A DNA stretch of 64,000 nucleotides, from assembly GCA_964614515.1 (NCBI GenBank), contig CAZTPJ010000005.1, positions 8,619-72,618 of the forward strand, written 5' to 3'. A model generated the notes under the pieces. The model ran no database searches. It was given only the letters and a program-made list of their open reading frames with translations, and was not told where the DNA came from. Positions 17,253 through 26,072 of the stretch are shown piece after piece (within the stretch, counting starts at the first letter, position 1; every line of letters begins with the position of its first letter). The translations under genes and the position numbers were made by a program. The DNA is from CAZTPJ01 sp964614515. Lineage in GTDB: Bacteria; Planctomycetota; Phycisphaerae; Phycisphaerales; UBA1924.

Positions 17253-19196
17253 TCATGTCTCGCGTGAATCATCGCCACGTCGACGCAGCACAAGCAACGT
17301 CAGATCATCGCTGAGGTGGAAAGCGGAGAACTCCTCGATGCGGCTGACCACGGAGCCGCAGAACTGCGCTGGCCCTTCATGCGCGTGCGCTGCGAACAAC
17401 TCCATGACGCGCTCATCGCGATAGAAGTCGCCGTTGGCGGATCTCGCCTCAGGGAGGCCGTCGGTGAAGCACACGAGTTGGTCTCCGGGCCTGAGCGAAA
17501 ATTCCCGGGCATCAAACGTCGCCTCGTCATCAACGCCGAGCACCATGCCCGTCGGCGGCCCCACCACGCCCACGCTGCCATCGCTCGCGAGCACGCACGG
17601 CGGCGGATGTCCCGCGTTCGCATACTCGCCGATGCCCGTGAACACGTCGTATCGAGCGATGAATACCGTCACGAACATCCCCGCAACATCCTCGCCAAGC
17701 AAAAGTCGATTCGCCTCCCTGAGCAACTCGGCGGGACCAAGCCCGCGAATCGCGAGGTTGCGAATGATCGTTCGCGCCACGGCCATATACATCGCCGCCG
17801 GCACACCCTTGCCCGACACATCCGCGATCACGAGGATCAAGTCGCGATCCGACGTGAAGAAGAAGTCGAAAAAGTCCCCCGCCACCCGCCGCGCCGGCGC
17901 GTTGATCGCGTGAAGGTCGAATTCTCCTCGCTCCGGAAACGGCGGAAATCGCCGTGGCAGCAGCGATGTCTGAATCTCTCGCGCCACGCGCAGTTCGCTT
18001 TCGACGGATTGGCGCGCGGCCGTCTCCTGGCGAAGCGCGTCGATCTGATCGCGCAGTCGCTCGGCCATGGTGTTGAACGCGCGGGCGAGTTGGCCGAACT
18101 CGTCGCGGCTGCGAATGCCCACGGCCCTGGCGCCGAGGTTGCCCACGTTGAGGGCCTGCACGACGGTGCTGAGTTGATTGATCGGCTTGGTGATCAGCAG
18201 CGACAACACGACCGTCGTCGCGAGCACCAGCACCAGCGACAGGCTGACCATCATCGTGCGGCGGGTCAGGTGTTGGTAGATGCCGGCGAGCACCTCGGAC
18301 TCGGGGATGCCGGCGACGAAGGACCAGCCCGTGGAGGGAACCTTCGCATAGCCGATGAGGACTCGCTCGCCCGTATCGGTGTAGTTCAGTTGGGCGGTTC
18401 CGTGATCGCCGGTGAGGATCGTGCGTCCGAGTTCGGCCAGGCGCGGGCGTTGCAGTTTCGCGGCGAGGCTGAAGACCGTCTCGTGATAGATCAGGTCAGG
18501 CTCCTCATCAGAAACGATCGTGCCCGAGCGGCTGAGGATGGAAAAGCGGGCGTTGTGCTGGATGGGCAGCGCGATGGCCTGTTGCAGCGTCTCAAGTTCC
18601 ACGTCGATGTTGGTCGTGCCGATGAACTCCCCGTCGCGAATCAATGGCACGACATACGTACACATCACCACATCACCCGCGCCCTCGTCAAAGAAAGGCT
18701 CGGTCCAGTACGCTTGCCTGTTCTCGACCGCGAGTCGATACCAATCCCACGACGGCTCGGTGTAGTCATACGCATCGGCGACGTCAAGACGGCTGAGATT
18801 CTCGCGATCTCCATACACATAGGGCGCCACCAGCCGCCGATTCGGGTCAAACTTGTGCGGCGCGAACGCCACGCACGAGCCGTAGATCAGGTGGCTCTGC
18901 ATCACGTTCGTCTGCATCAACCGATACACATCCTCCTCGGTAAGTTCTGGATGCGCTTCGATGAACGCGCCGGCGGATCGACCGACCTGCGCCAACTGTT
19001 CCATTCTCGCGTCGAGGCGCGCGGCGTATTGCTGCGTCACCTGGGAGACGTACGCACGCATCTGGTCATACGCCGCAGAGCGCAGACCAATGTAATCCAG
19101 CACGATCGTCACGCCAGAGATCGCCAGCAGCGGAATGCCAATGGCCAGCACCAGTTTCCAACGAATCGACAAACCCACACAGGTTCTCCAGGACAT
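17253..19196 (-). CDS. Membrane sensor PP2C-type (SpoIIE/RsbU) phosphatase with HAMP domain
   Basis: This protein of about 647 residues has a membrane helix near residues 12-36, a periplasmic Cache-like sensor to about 305, a second helix at 310-330 and a HAMP domain to about 385. A SpoIIE-type phosphatase follows, with GDFFDFF, VIADVSGKG, YANAGHPPP and CFTDGLPEARS holding the metal-binding Asp and Gly residues. It likely dephosphorylates an anti-sigma-factor antagonist in response to an external ligand. ATG 19196 is chosen; a TTG at 19220 is also possible. Neither has a strong ribosome binding site. No anti-sigma or STAS gene is adjacent. Confidence 0.9.
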   Translation of the reverse strand: MSWRTCVGLSIRWKLVLAIGIPLLAISGVTIVLDYIGLRSAAYDQMRAYVSQVTQQYAARLDARMEQLAQVGRSAGAFIEAHPELTEEDVYRLMQTNVMQSHLIYGSCVAFAPHKFDPNRRLVAPYVYGDRENLSRLDVADAYDYTEPSWDWYRLAVENRQAYWTEPFFDEGAGDVVMCTYVVPLIRDGEFIGTTNIDVELETLQQAIALPIQHNARFSILSRSGTIVSDEEPDLIYHETVFSLAAKLQRPRLAELGRTILTGDHGTAQLNYTDTGERVLIGYAKVPSTGWSFVAGIPESEVLAGIYQHLTRRTMMVSLSLVLVLATTVVLSLLITKPINQLSTVVQALNVGNLGARAVGIRSRDEFGQLARAFNTMAERLRDQIDALRQETAARQSVESELRVAREIQTSLLPRRFPPFPERGEFDLHAINAPARRVAGDFFDFFFTSDRDLILVIADVSGKGVPAAMYMAVARTIIRNLAIRGLGPAELLREANRLLLGEDVAGMFVTVFIARYDVFTGIGEYANAGHPPPCVLASDGSVGVVGPPTGMVLGVDDEATFDAREFSLRPGDQLVCFTDGLPEARSANGDFYRDERVMELFAAHAHEGPAQFCGSVVSRIEEFSAFHLSDDLTLLVLRRRGDDSRET

Positions 19197-19407
19197 CGCA
19201 CGGCCGTCACTGCCGACCAAACCGCTTCACACGCGCCAATCCTACCGGTTCGGCGGGGCCTTGAACACTCTCAGATTTTGCGCCGTGCGTCAATCTACCG
19301 CGAAGGACTCCTCGAAACCAGTGCGTCCATGCCCTACCATGGGCGTGCGAGCACAGGGGATCTGGCTTTGGTCGCCAGTCTCCTGTGAACTCCGCGCGGA
19401 GATCGGA

Positions 19408-20256
19408 ATGAGTCGCTGCGATATCCCTCTCCCCCAACCACAAAAGTTTCTCGGTACGGCGCGCACGGATCCCTGGTGGACGCAGCCAACGGCCGTGCTC
19501 ATTGGTCTGGGGTTTTTTATAGTCTACGCCACCTGGGCGGCGTTTCAGGGTGAGCACTTCTTCCTGCACGCGGGCGGCGCGAACTACCTGTCTCCGTTCT
19601 ACAGCCCTGTGCTGTTCGATCCGCCCGGGGTTTATACGGGACACGCGTGGTTTGGGGAGTGGCCATCGTGGATGCCGACGAGCATCTGGATCATCCCGAT
19701 TACGCCCGCGCTGTTCATCCTGTGGGCGCCGGGCGGGTTTCGGTTCACCTGCTACTACTACCGAGGCGCGTACTACAAGGCGTTCTGGGGCGATCCGCCG
19801 GCGTGCGGCGTGGGGGAGCCGGGTTTTCGCGGCAAGAACTATCGCGGCGAGGCGAAACTGCCCCTGCTGATTCAGAACATCCATCGGTACATGCTGTATG
19901 TGGCCGTGGTGTTCCTGTTCATCCTGTCGTATGACGCGATCATCTCGTACTTCTTCCTGAACGAGGCGACGGGCAAGCGCGAGTTCGGCATCGGGGTAGG
20001 CTCATTGATCCTGACGCTGAATCCGATCTTCCTCGGCGCGTACACGCTGGGGTGTCACTCGATGCGGCATCTCGTGGGCGGTCGGCTGAACATCCTGTCG
20101 AAGCACCCGCTGCGCAAGAAGGCGTATGACTGCTCCTCGTGCCTCAACAGACGGCACATGCATTGGGCGTGGGTGAGCCTGATCTGGGTGGCGTTCTGCG
20201 ATGTGTATGTGAGGCTGTGTTCGATGGGGGTGTGGACGGACTTCAGGTTGCTCTAG
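19408..20256 (+). CDS. sdhC: Succinate dehydrogenase membrane anchor, mycobacterial Sdh1 type
   Basis: This 282-residue protein has about five membrane segments. It lies directly before sdhA, and its size and position match the membrane subunit of mycobacterial Sdh1 (Rv0249c type) rather than short SdhC/SdhD pairs. The C-terminal third carries GCHSMRH (Cys216, His217, His221) and CSSCLNRRHMH (Cys242, Cys245, His250, His252). Mycobacterial Sdh1 has been reported to hold a membrane-embedded Rieske-type cluster, so these residues are candidate ligands. ATG 19408 is preceded by GGAG; upstream in-frame starts lie in the divergent spacer. A TACCAT box lies at 19335-19340. Confidence 0.85.
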   Translation: MSRCDIPLPQPQKFLGTARTDPWWTQPTAVLIGLGFFIVYATWAAFQGEHFFLHAGGANYLSPFYSPVLFDPPGVYTGHAWFGEWPSWMPTSIWIIPITPALFILWAPGGFRFTCYYYRGAYYKAFWGDPPACGVGEPGFRGKNYRGEAKLPLLIQNIHRYMLYVAVVFLFILSYDAIISYFFLNEATGKREFGIGVGSLILTLNPIFLGAYTLGCHSMRHLVGGRLNILSKHPLRKKAYDCSSCLNRRHMHWAWVSLIWVAFCDVYVRLCSMGVWTDFRLL

Positions 20257-20266
20257 CGAGAACACG

Positions 20267-22044
20267 ATGGGCTACGAGATCCATGAGCATGATGTGGTGG
20301 TGATTGGCGCTGGCGGCGCTGGGCTTCGTGCGGCCATCGAGGCTTCCGCGATGGGCTGCCGCGTGGCCGTGGTGTGCAAGAGTTTGCTGGGCAAGGCGCA
20401 CACGGTGATGGCTGAGGGTGGGATGGCCGCGGCAATGGCCAATGTCGATGATCGTGACTCGTGGAAGGTTCACTTCGCGGACACGATGCGCGGCGGTCAG
20501 TACCTCAACAACTGGCGCATGGCCGAGTTGCATGCGAAAGAGGCGCCGGATCGCGTACGGGAGCTTGAAGCGTGGGGCGCGCTCTTCGATCGCACGAAGG
20601 ATGGTCGAATTCTGCAACGAAACTTCGGCGGGCATCGCTATCCGCGTTTGGCGCACGTCGGCGACCGCACGGGCCTTGAAATGATCCGCACGCTGCAGGA
20701 TCACGGCATCCACCAGGGAATCGACTTTTTCATGGAGATGACGGTCACGGAGTTGCTCCTGAGTGGCCCGCCACTCCGTGGCGGGTCTGCNNNNNNNNNN
20801 CCGTGATCCTCGCCACCGGCGGCATCGGGCGTGCCTTCAAGATCACGAGCAATTCGTGGGAGTACACGGGCGATGGGCACGCGCTGGCGTATCGCGCGGG
20901 TGCGGAACTGATGGACATGGAGTTTGTGCAGTTCCACCCGACGGGCATGGTCTGGCCGATGAGCGTGCGCGGCATTCTCGTCACCGAGGGTGTGCGCGGC
21001 GAAGGCGGCGTGCTGCGCAACAGCCAGGGCCGTCGATTCATGTTCGACGACATTCCCGAGAACTATCGCAATCAGACCGCGAAGGATGAAGAAGAAGGCT
21101 GGCGATATGTCACCGGCGACAAGACGGCCAATCGACCGCCGGAACTGCTCACGCGCGATCACGTCGCGCGGTGCATCAATCGCGAAGTCAAGGCCGGGCG
21201 CGGCAGCCCCCACGGCGGCGTTTTCCTCGACATCGCGTGGATCAAGGAGAAACTCGGCGCCAAGGCCCCCGAGCACATCAAGAAGAAACTGCCCAGCATG
21301 TACCACCAGTTCATCACGCTCGCGGGCGTGGACATCACGGCCGAGCCGATGGAAGTCGGGCCGACGGTGCATTATGTGATGGGCGGTGTTCGCGTCGATG
21401 GGGATACGCAAATGTCCAGCGTGCCCGGCCTGTTCGCGGCGGGCGAAGTGGCCGCGGGCTTGCACGGCGCCAACCGCCTCGGCGGCAACTCGCTGTCGGA
21501 CCTGGTGGTCTTTGGCAAGCGGGCCGGTGAGTATGCGGCCAAGTTTGCGAAGGAACACAACCACGCGGAGGTCGACGCGGGGCATTGCGAATCGCTCGAA
21601 CGCCAGGCGCTCGCGCCATTCGATCGCGCCGGCGGCGAGAATCCGTTCACCATCCAGCACGACCTTCAGGAAACCATGCAGAATCTCGTCGGTATCGTTC
21701 GTATGGAGGACGAGATGGCCCGGGCGCTGGAGGAGATTCAGAAACTCAAGGCTCGCGCCGCCAACGTCGGCGCACCGGGCAATCGTGAATACAACCCCGG
21801 TTGGCATACGGCCCTGGATCTGCCCAATCTGCTGACGATTTCCGAGGCCGTCGCCCGCGCGGCCATCGAACGAAAGGAAAGCCGCGGGGCGCAGTTCCGC
21901 GAGGATTATCCCAACAAGAGCGACGAGTATTCGAAGTTCAACATCACATTGACTCGCGCTGAGGGCGGCCACATGTCGCTCCGCCGCGAACCCATCCGGC
22001 CGATGCCGGATGAACTCAAGCAAGTCATCGAGGACAACAAGTAG
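20267..22044 (+). CDS. sdhA: Succinate dehydrogenase flavoprotein subunit, split by assembly gap
   Basis: The FAD-binding VVVIGAGGAGLRAAIEA and the HTVMAEGG block (His45 is the covalent FAD site in E. coli SdhA) lie before the gap. FVQFHPTGM, RGSPHGGVFLD, HYVMGG and GANRLGGNS lie after it. Ten N (20791-20800) interrupt the gene and the two parts are in different frames only because the gap length is arbitrary; about 20 residues of the family alignment are missing. A 19-base hairpin repeat abuts the gap. The protein oxidises succinate to fumarate with the neighbouring anchor and SdhB. It begins 11 bases after the anchor gene ends. Confidence 0.9.
20767..20785. repeat. Hairpin repeat (CCCGCCAC-TCC-GTGGCGGG) inside sdhA
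   Basis: This perfect 8-bp stem with a TCC loop lies just before the assembly gap. The same element with identical flanks occurs as a tandem array at 48087-48165. In sdhA it reads in frame as GPPLRGG, unlike anything expected in the flavoprotein family. The assembler probably failed here because more copies follow. Confidence 0.8.
20791..20800. other. Assembly gap (10 N)
   Basis: This run of ten undetermined bases is a scaffold gap of unknown true length. It interrupts sdhA next to a hairpin repeat. Confidence 0.99.
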
Positions 22045-22081
22045 GCGCCCCGTGGGCGACCGAAGCAACGAGGAGCAGTTC

Positions 22082-23122
22082 ATGCGTCTGACTAGTTCAA
22101 TTGTGCTGGCCGTGGCGGTCGCCGGCGGTGTTCATTCATGGTCGATGCCGGCGATGGCGCAGGCGGATGGCACGGTCGCGGCGTCGGACCTTCCCTCACC
22201 TGAGAAGATCATGGACGCGGCGCTCAAGGCCGTGGGCGGCAAGGAGGCCGTGGAGAGCATCAAGTCCCTCCACACGGTCATGTCCATGGACATGATGGGG
22301 ATGGAGATCACGATGGATACGAAGTGGTCCCGCGAGGGCGGACGACTGCACAAGATGTCGATGCCGATGGGCGAGATGCTCATGGGCACCGATGGCAAGG
22401 TCAAGTGGAAGAAGGATCCGATGGGTTACGCGCTGATCGAAGGCGAAGAGGCCAAGCAGTTCGACAGCCAGGTGGACATGTTCGGCTTCGTGCTCGAACC
22501 CCATCGCAAGATGAAGGAGAACGTCAAGTCGATCGAAGTCGCGTCGAAGGAGACCTTCGACGGCGTGGCGTGCTACCGCCTGCACGTCGTCGATGACGAC
22601 GACGAAGCGTCGAACATCTTCTTCGAGGTCGAATCCGGCCTGCCGCGCGGCCTGAAACACACCGTCGAGACCGAGATGGGTCAGATGACCAGCACCGTAC
22701 ACTTCAAGGACTGGCAACCCGAGGCCGGCGTGAAGTTCTTCCGCGCGATCAAGATCACGACCGACAATCAGATGATGCCCGAGATGGAGATGAAGGTCAC
22801 CAAGGTCATCGCGAACAAGACCGAGAGCAGCGAGTTCGCCCTGCCCGACGAAGTGAAGAAACTCGCCGAGGACGCGAAGAACGCGCCGCCCGCCGAAGAA
22901 GTCAAACTCGAAGACCTCCCCGCCGACCAGCAGGCCCAGGTCAAGCAGATTCTCGATCAGATGAAGCAGGCGGGCAAGGACGTCATCAAGCAGCAACTTC
23001 CGCAGATGGAACAGGGCGCGCGCTATGCCCCGCCCGAGATGCAGCCGATGTTCAAGTATCTGATCCAGGAACTCAAGAAGGAACTCGCTCGTCCCGATGG
23101 CGGCAGCGGCATCGCGCGATGA
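22082..23122 (+). CDS. Exported LolA-like protein encoded between sdhA and sdhB
   Basis: This 346-residue protein has a signal peptide (about 26 residues, ending AMAQA). Residues 40-245 are Met-rich with strand-forming repeats (ITMDTKWSREGGRLHKMS, then GVACYRLHVVD and VESGLPRGLK), resembling LolA/LppX-type lipoprotein-sorting folds. The C-terminal 90 residues are helical and charged. ATG 22082 has GAGGAG at the right distance. The stop overlaps an ATG before sdhB and the gene follows sdhA by 37 bases, so it belongs to the sdh transcript. Its link to succinate dehydrogenase is unknown; the fold assignment is inference. Confidence 0.8.
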   Translation: MRLTSSIVLAVAVAGGVHSWSMPAMAQADGTVAASDLPSPEKIMDAALKAVGGKEAVESIKSLHTVMSMDMMGMEITMDTKWSREGGRLHKMSMPMGEMLMGTDGKVKWKKDPMGYALIEGEEAKQFDSQVDMFGFVLEPHRKMKENVKSIEVASKETFDGVACYRLHVVDDDDEASNIFFEVESGLPRGLKHTVETEMGQMTSTVHFKDWQPEAGVKFFRAIKITTDNQMMPEMEMKVTKVIANKTESSEFALPDEVKKLAEDAKNAPPAEEVKLEDLPADQQAQVKQILDQMKQAGKDVIKQQLPQMEQGARYAPPEMQPMFKYLIQELKKELARPDGGSGIAR

Positions 23123-23135
23123 TGACTGAGCATGC

Positions 23136-23160
23136 GCCGCGGGCCACGTCGGCCCGCGGC
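23136..23160 (+). promoter_or_regulatory. Strong intercistronic hairpin before sdhB
   Basis: GCCGCGGGCC and GGCCCGCGGC form a perfect 10-bp stem with a five-base ACGTC loop between the LolA-like gene and sdhB. There is no T-run, so it is not a classical terminator. It could stabilise or uncouple the downstream message, and its presence argues for the sdhB start at 23182. Confidence 0.55.
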
Positions 23161-23181
23161 CGGGACCACGCGGAGAACTTC

Positions 23182-23937
23182 ATGGCCAACGTCACCTTCC
23201 GAATCCAGCGCGGCGCCGCCGATAAGGTGGAACTGCGCGACTACACCACCGAGGTCAGCGAAGGCATGGTCGTGCTCGACGCGGTGCATCAGATTCAGGC
23301 CGAGTCCGCGCCCGATCTCGCCTGCCGCTGGAACTGCAAGGCCGGCAAGTGCGGCTCGTGCTCGGCGGAGATCAACGGCAAGCCGCGCCTGATGTGCATG
23401 ACGCGCATGGATCAGATCGACACGACCAGGCCCGTGACGATCGAGCCGATGCGCGCCTTTCCGCTCATCCGCGACCTCGTCACGGATGTGTCGTGGAACT
23501 ATGCCGTCAAGAAGACCATCCGCCCCTTCAAGCCGCGCAAGCCCGACGCCCCCGATGGCACCTGGCGCATGGATCAGGAAGACATCGAGCGCGTGCAGGA
23601 GTTTCGCAAGTGCATCGAGTGTTTCCTCTGTCAGGATGTCTGTCATGTGCTGCGTGACCATCACAAGCACGACGAGTTCATCGGCCCGCGATTCCTGGTG
23701 TACACGGCCGCGCTCGACATGCACCCCCTCGACACCGACAACCGCCTTGACGACCTCAAGAACAAACACGGCATCGGCTATTGCAATATCACCAAATGCT
23801 GCACAAAGGTCTGCCCCGAACACATCACCATCACCGACAACGCCATCATTCCGCTCAAGGAGCGCGTGGTCGATGAGTTCTACGACCCGGTGACAAAGTT
23901 CTTCAAGATCTTCAAGGGCAAGGCGGCGGCTCGCTGA
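23182..23937 (+). CDS. sdhB: Succinate dehydrogenase iron-sulfur subunit
   Basis: This 251-residue protein transfers electrons from SdhA to the membrane anchor. The N-terminal ferredoxin domain has CRWNCKAGKCGSC and a later Cys (RLMC) for a [2Fe-2S] centre. The C-terminal domain has CIECFLCQDVC and CCTKVCPEH for the 4Fe and 3Fe centres. The ATG at 23182 (MANVTF) has GGAG upstream and matches family N-termini. An upstream ATG at 23119, overlapping the previous stop, would add 21 atypical residues across a hairpin. The overall type resembles mycobacterial Sdh1. Confidence 0.93.
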   Translation: MANVTFRIQRGAADKVELRDYTTEVSEGMVVLDAVHQIQAESAPDLACRWNCKAGKCGSCSAEINGKPRLMCMTRMDQIDTTRPVTIEPMRAFPLIRDLVTDVSWNYAVKKTIRPFKPRKPDAPDGTWRMDQEDIERVQEFRKCIECFLCQDVCHVLRDHHKHDEFIGPRFLVYTAALDMHPLDTDNRLDDLKNKHGIGYCNITKCCTKVCPEHITITDNAIIPLKERVVDEFYDPVTKFFKIFKGKAAAR

Positions 23938-23949
23938 GACCGCGGAATC

Positions 23950-24012
23950 GGATCCGGTGGGGCAGGCGTCCCGCCTGCCTCGGATCCGGTGGGGCAGGCG
24001 TCCCGCCTGCCT
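23950..24012. repeat. Two direct copies of a 31-bp hairpin repeat
   Basis: Units at 23950-23980 and 23982-24012 are near identical. Each contains GGCAGGCG-TCC-CGCCTGCC, an 8-bp stem with the same TCC loop as the repeat in sdhA and at 48.1 kb. They lie directly after sdhB and may act as a transcript 3' end or boundary. Confidence 0.8.
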
Positions 24013-24050
24013 TGCGGCAAGCCTGATAGGCCGTGCGTCATGCTCGGCGA

Positions 24051-24056
24051 TATGAT
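24051..24056 (+). promoter_or_regulatory. Putative -10 box of the dockerin protein gene at 24105
   Basis: TATGAT sits about 49 bases before the start codon, leaving a leader with a GGAGAGGAGAG ribosome binding site. No good -35 is visible. Confidence 0.4.
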
Positions 24057-24104
24057 TCCCTCACCACCCGCGGCACACCGCCCGGGCGGAGAGGAGAGTC
24101 CATC

Positions 24105-24881
24105 ATGTCGAATCGCATTGGCCATCGTCGTGTTCTCGCCGGGTCGTGGATCGTCGCGGCCGTGGGCGCGGCAGCGCTGTGTGCCCCGGCCTCGGCTCAG
24201 GTCGTGTACCAGACCAATCCGCCATTCGGCAGTCCGTTCGGGCTGATCGGCTATGACGTGTTTCATCGGCAGTCGGTCGGCGTGCGTTTCACGCCGGATC
24301 GCATGTATTACTTCACCGGTGCCAGTTTCTGGGTGATGAGCAACGACTTTGCCGGCCCGAGCAACGCGGAAGTTCGTGTGAGCCTGCGCGGGGATGATCC
24401 CACGGGTGGAGAGTCACGTCCATCGAACGACATCATCTATGAGACGATGACCTTCAACGTCTCGGCGATCGGGTGGGAACCCGTCGAAGAGAGAGTGTCG
24501 TCAGAGCAGAATCCCCCTCTGCGTCCCGGCGAGCACTACTGGCTCGTGATGATGTGCGACCTCAAGGGCGAGAACCCGGTCTGGAACTGGGCACACCCCG
24601 GCAACGGCTTCATGTCGAATACCGATGGCGACCAGACAACGTGGCAGCCCGGCGGATCGGGGGCCGTGGTGTCGGTCACGATCGAAGGCGAAAGTTGCTA
24701 CGCCGATTGTGATCGCGGAAATCAGTGGACACTTGAGGTCTTCGACTTCCTGTGCTTCGGCAACCGATTCGTTGCGGGCGAGTCCTACGCCTGCGACTGC
24801 GACATCAGCACAGGCGTCGGCGTCTGCGACATCTTCGACTTCCTGTGTTTTGGCAACGCCTTCGCGGCCGGGTGTCCATGA
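24105..24881 (+). CDS. Exported protein with Cys-rich GC-type dockerin-like C-terminus
   Basis: This 258-residue protein has a signal peptide (about 35 residues, ending ASAQ), a beta-rich domain without a recognised family (about residues 36-200), and two dockerin-like repeats CYADCD...VFDFLCFGNRF and CDCDISTGVGVCDIFDFLCFGN ending GCP. Dockerin repeats bind Ca2+ in EF-hand-like loops and dock proteins onto cohesins. The first loop (CDRGNQWTLEV) departs from the usual TSTGxGxLD pattern. ATG 24105 is preceded by a purine-rich GGAGAGGAGAG site. Confidence 0.85.
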   Translation: MSNRIGHRRVLAGSWIVAAVGAAALCAPASAQVVYQTNPPFGSPFGLIGYDVFHRQSVGVRFTPDRMYYFTGASFWVMSNDFAGPSNAEVRVSLRGDDPTGGESRPSNDIIYETMTFNVSAIGWEPVEERVSSEQNPPLRPGEHYWLVMMCDLKGENPVWNWAHPGNGFMSNTDGDQTTWQPGGSGAVVSVTIEGESCYADCDRGNQWTLEVFDFLCFGNRFVAGESYACDCDISTGVGVCDIFDFLCFGNAFAAGCP

Positions 24882-24888
24882 TGCGCTC

Positions 24889-24918
24889 GTGGCACAGGCG
24901 TCTCGCCTGAGCGGCCAC
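24889..24918. terminator. Hairpin after the dockerin gene, possible terminator
   Basis: CAGGCG-TCT-CGCCTG lies inside a longer imperfect repeat GTGGC...GGCCAC, eight bases after the stop codon at 24881. There is no T-run. It belongs to the window's family of hairpins with trinucleotide loops. Confidence 0.45.
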
Positions 24919-24921
24919 ATG

Positions 24922-24927
24922 TATACT
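24922..24927 (+). promoter_or_regulatory. Putative -10 box for the TPR-like gene
   Basis: TATACT is followed by six bases and the ATG at 24934, with no ribosome binding site between. This indicates a leaderless start. Confidence 0.45.
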
Positions 24928-24933
24928 GCGCAC

Positions 24934-25923
24934 ATGATCCCTCGCATCCATCGCCGTGTCGTTTGTGTCGGATTGACGGCCGTACTCTGCGTCCCCATCG
25001 CGCCACGGCCTTCGCTCGCCGTACAACCCGACGAACCACCTTCACCGCAGCGGATCCTCGCCCATTCCCTCCTCGGCCAACCGCTTCGCGCCCCGGCCAT
25101 CGATCCTGATCGCCGTGCGAAGATGGAAGCCGAACTCGCCGCCGCCATCGCGGATCACGATGCCGATCCAACCGACGAACAGGCGATCATCTGGCTCGGA
25201 CGTCGTCTCGCGTATCTCCATCGCTACGACGAAGCGATCAAGGTCTACACCGACGGCCTGTCGCATCATCCCGACAGCCCGCGCCTCCTTCGCCATCGCG
25301 GCCACCGTTACATCACGCTGCGCAACTTCGCCGCCGCAGAGCGCGATCTCGCCCGCGCTGTCGAACTCGTCCGCGACGCGCCCGATGAAGTCGAACCCGA
25401 CGGCCAGCCCAACGCCGCGGGCATCCCCACCAGCACGCTGCAATCGAACATCTATTACCACCTGGGTCTCGCCCGTTACCTGTCGGGCGACTTTGAGCGT
25501 GCCCTCGACGCCTACCGCGACTGCCAGCGCGTCTCGCGCATCAACCACGACATGATGGTCGCCACGGCCTACTGGCACTATCTCACCCTGCGCAGGCTCG
25601 GGCGCAACGACGAAGCAACGGCCTTGCTCGCCCCCATCACCCCCGACATGAAGATCATCGAGAATCACGACTACCACCGACTGCTGCTGATGTTCAAAGG
25701 TGAAACCACTCCGGATGACATCCGCCGGGCGTCGGCCGCGACGCCGGGTTCCGTGGCTCACGCCACGATTGCCTATGGCCTCGCCATGCGGCATGATTTC
25801 GCGGGGGATGCCACGGCCGCGGTCGCCGACCTCCGCACGGCCATCTCCGGCGACATGTGGCCCGCGTTTGGCCATATCGCGGCGGAGGCGGAACTGGCTC
25901 GACATACGGCAACGGCCAGATAA
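24934..25923 (+). CDS. Exported TPR-like repeat protein
   Basis: This 329-residue protein has a likely signal peptide (first 28 residues) and helical repeats of TPR type: DEQAIIWLGRRLAYLHRYDEA, then a HPDSPRLLRHRGHRYITL block, then YYHLGLARYLSGDFERALDAY. The later part (residues 215-329) keeps helical pairs ending in AAVADLRTAI. TPRs mediate protein binding, so a catalytic role is unlikely. ATG 24934 is preferred over ATG 24919 because a TATACT box sits six bases before it. The target is unknown. Confidence 0.8.
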   Translation: MIPRIHRRVVCVGLTAVLCVPIAPRPSLAVQPDEPPSPQRILAHSLLGQPLRAPAIDPDRRAKMEAELAAAIADHDADPTDEQAIIWLGRRLAYLHRYDEAIKVYTDGLSHHPDSPRLLRHRGHRYITLRNFAAAERDLARAVELVRDAPDEVEPDGQPNAAGIPTSTLQSNIYYHLGLARYLSGDFERALDAYRDCQRVSRINHDMMVATAYWHYLTLRRLGRNDEATALLAPITPDMKIIENHDYHRLLLMFKGETTPDDIRRASAATPGSVAHATIAYGLAMRHDFAGDATAAVADLRTAISGDMWPAFGHIAAEAELARHTATAR

Positions 25924-25979
25924 CTCCCGTTGCGACGCCGTCTCGCACCAGCCGATCGCACCGACGACGCGATTTCCGC

Positions 25980-26009
25980 TTGACAATCGCCCGGCACATG
26001 TGGTACAAC
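25980..26009 (+). promoter_or_regulatory. Sigma70-type promoter of the large dockerin gene
   Basis: TTGACA at 25980-25985 and TACAAC at 26004-26009 are spaced by 18 bases. This is the best consensus match in the window. It lies about 64 bases before the ATG at 26073. Confidence 0.65.
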
Positions 26010-26072
26010 ATGTCACGGGTGATGGCCACGGATCTCGAGGGACAGCCCGCCCCACCGCAGGAGCATTCCACC

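Noticed and set aside
20267..22044. sdhA as a frameshifted pseudogene
   Set aside because: The frame change coincides exactly with a run of N of arbitrary length; both halves are well conserved.
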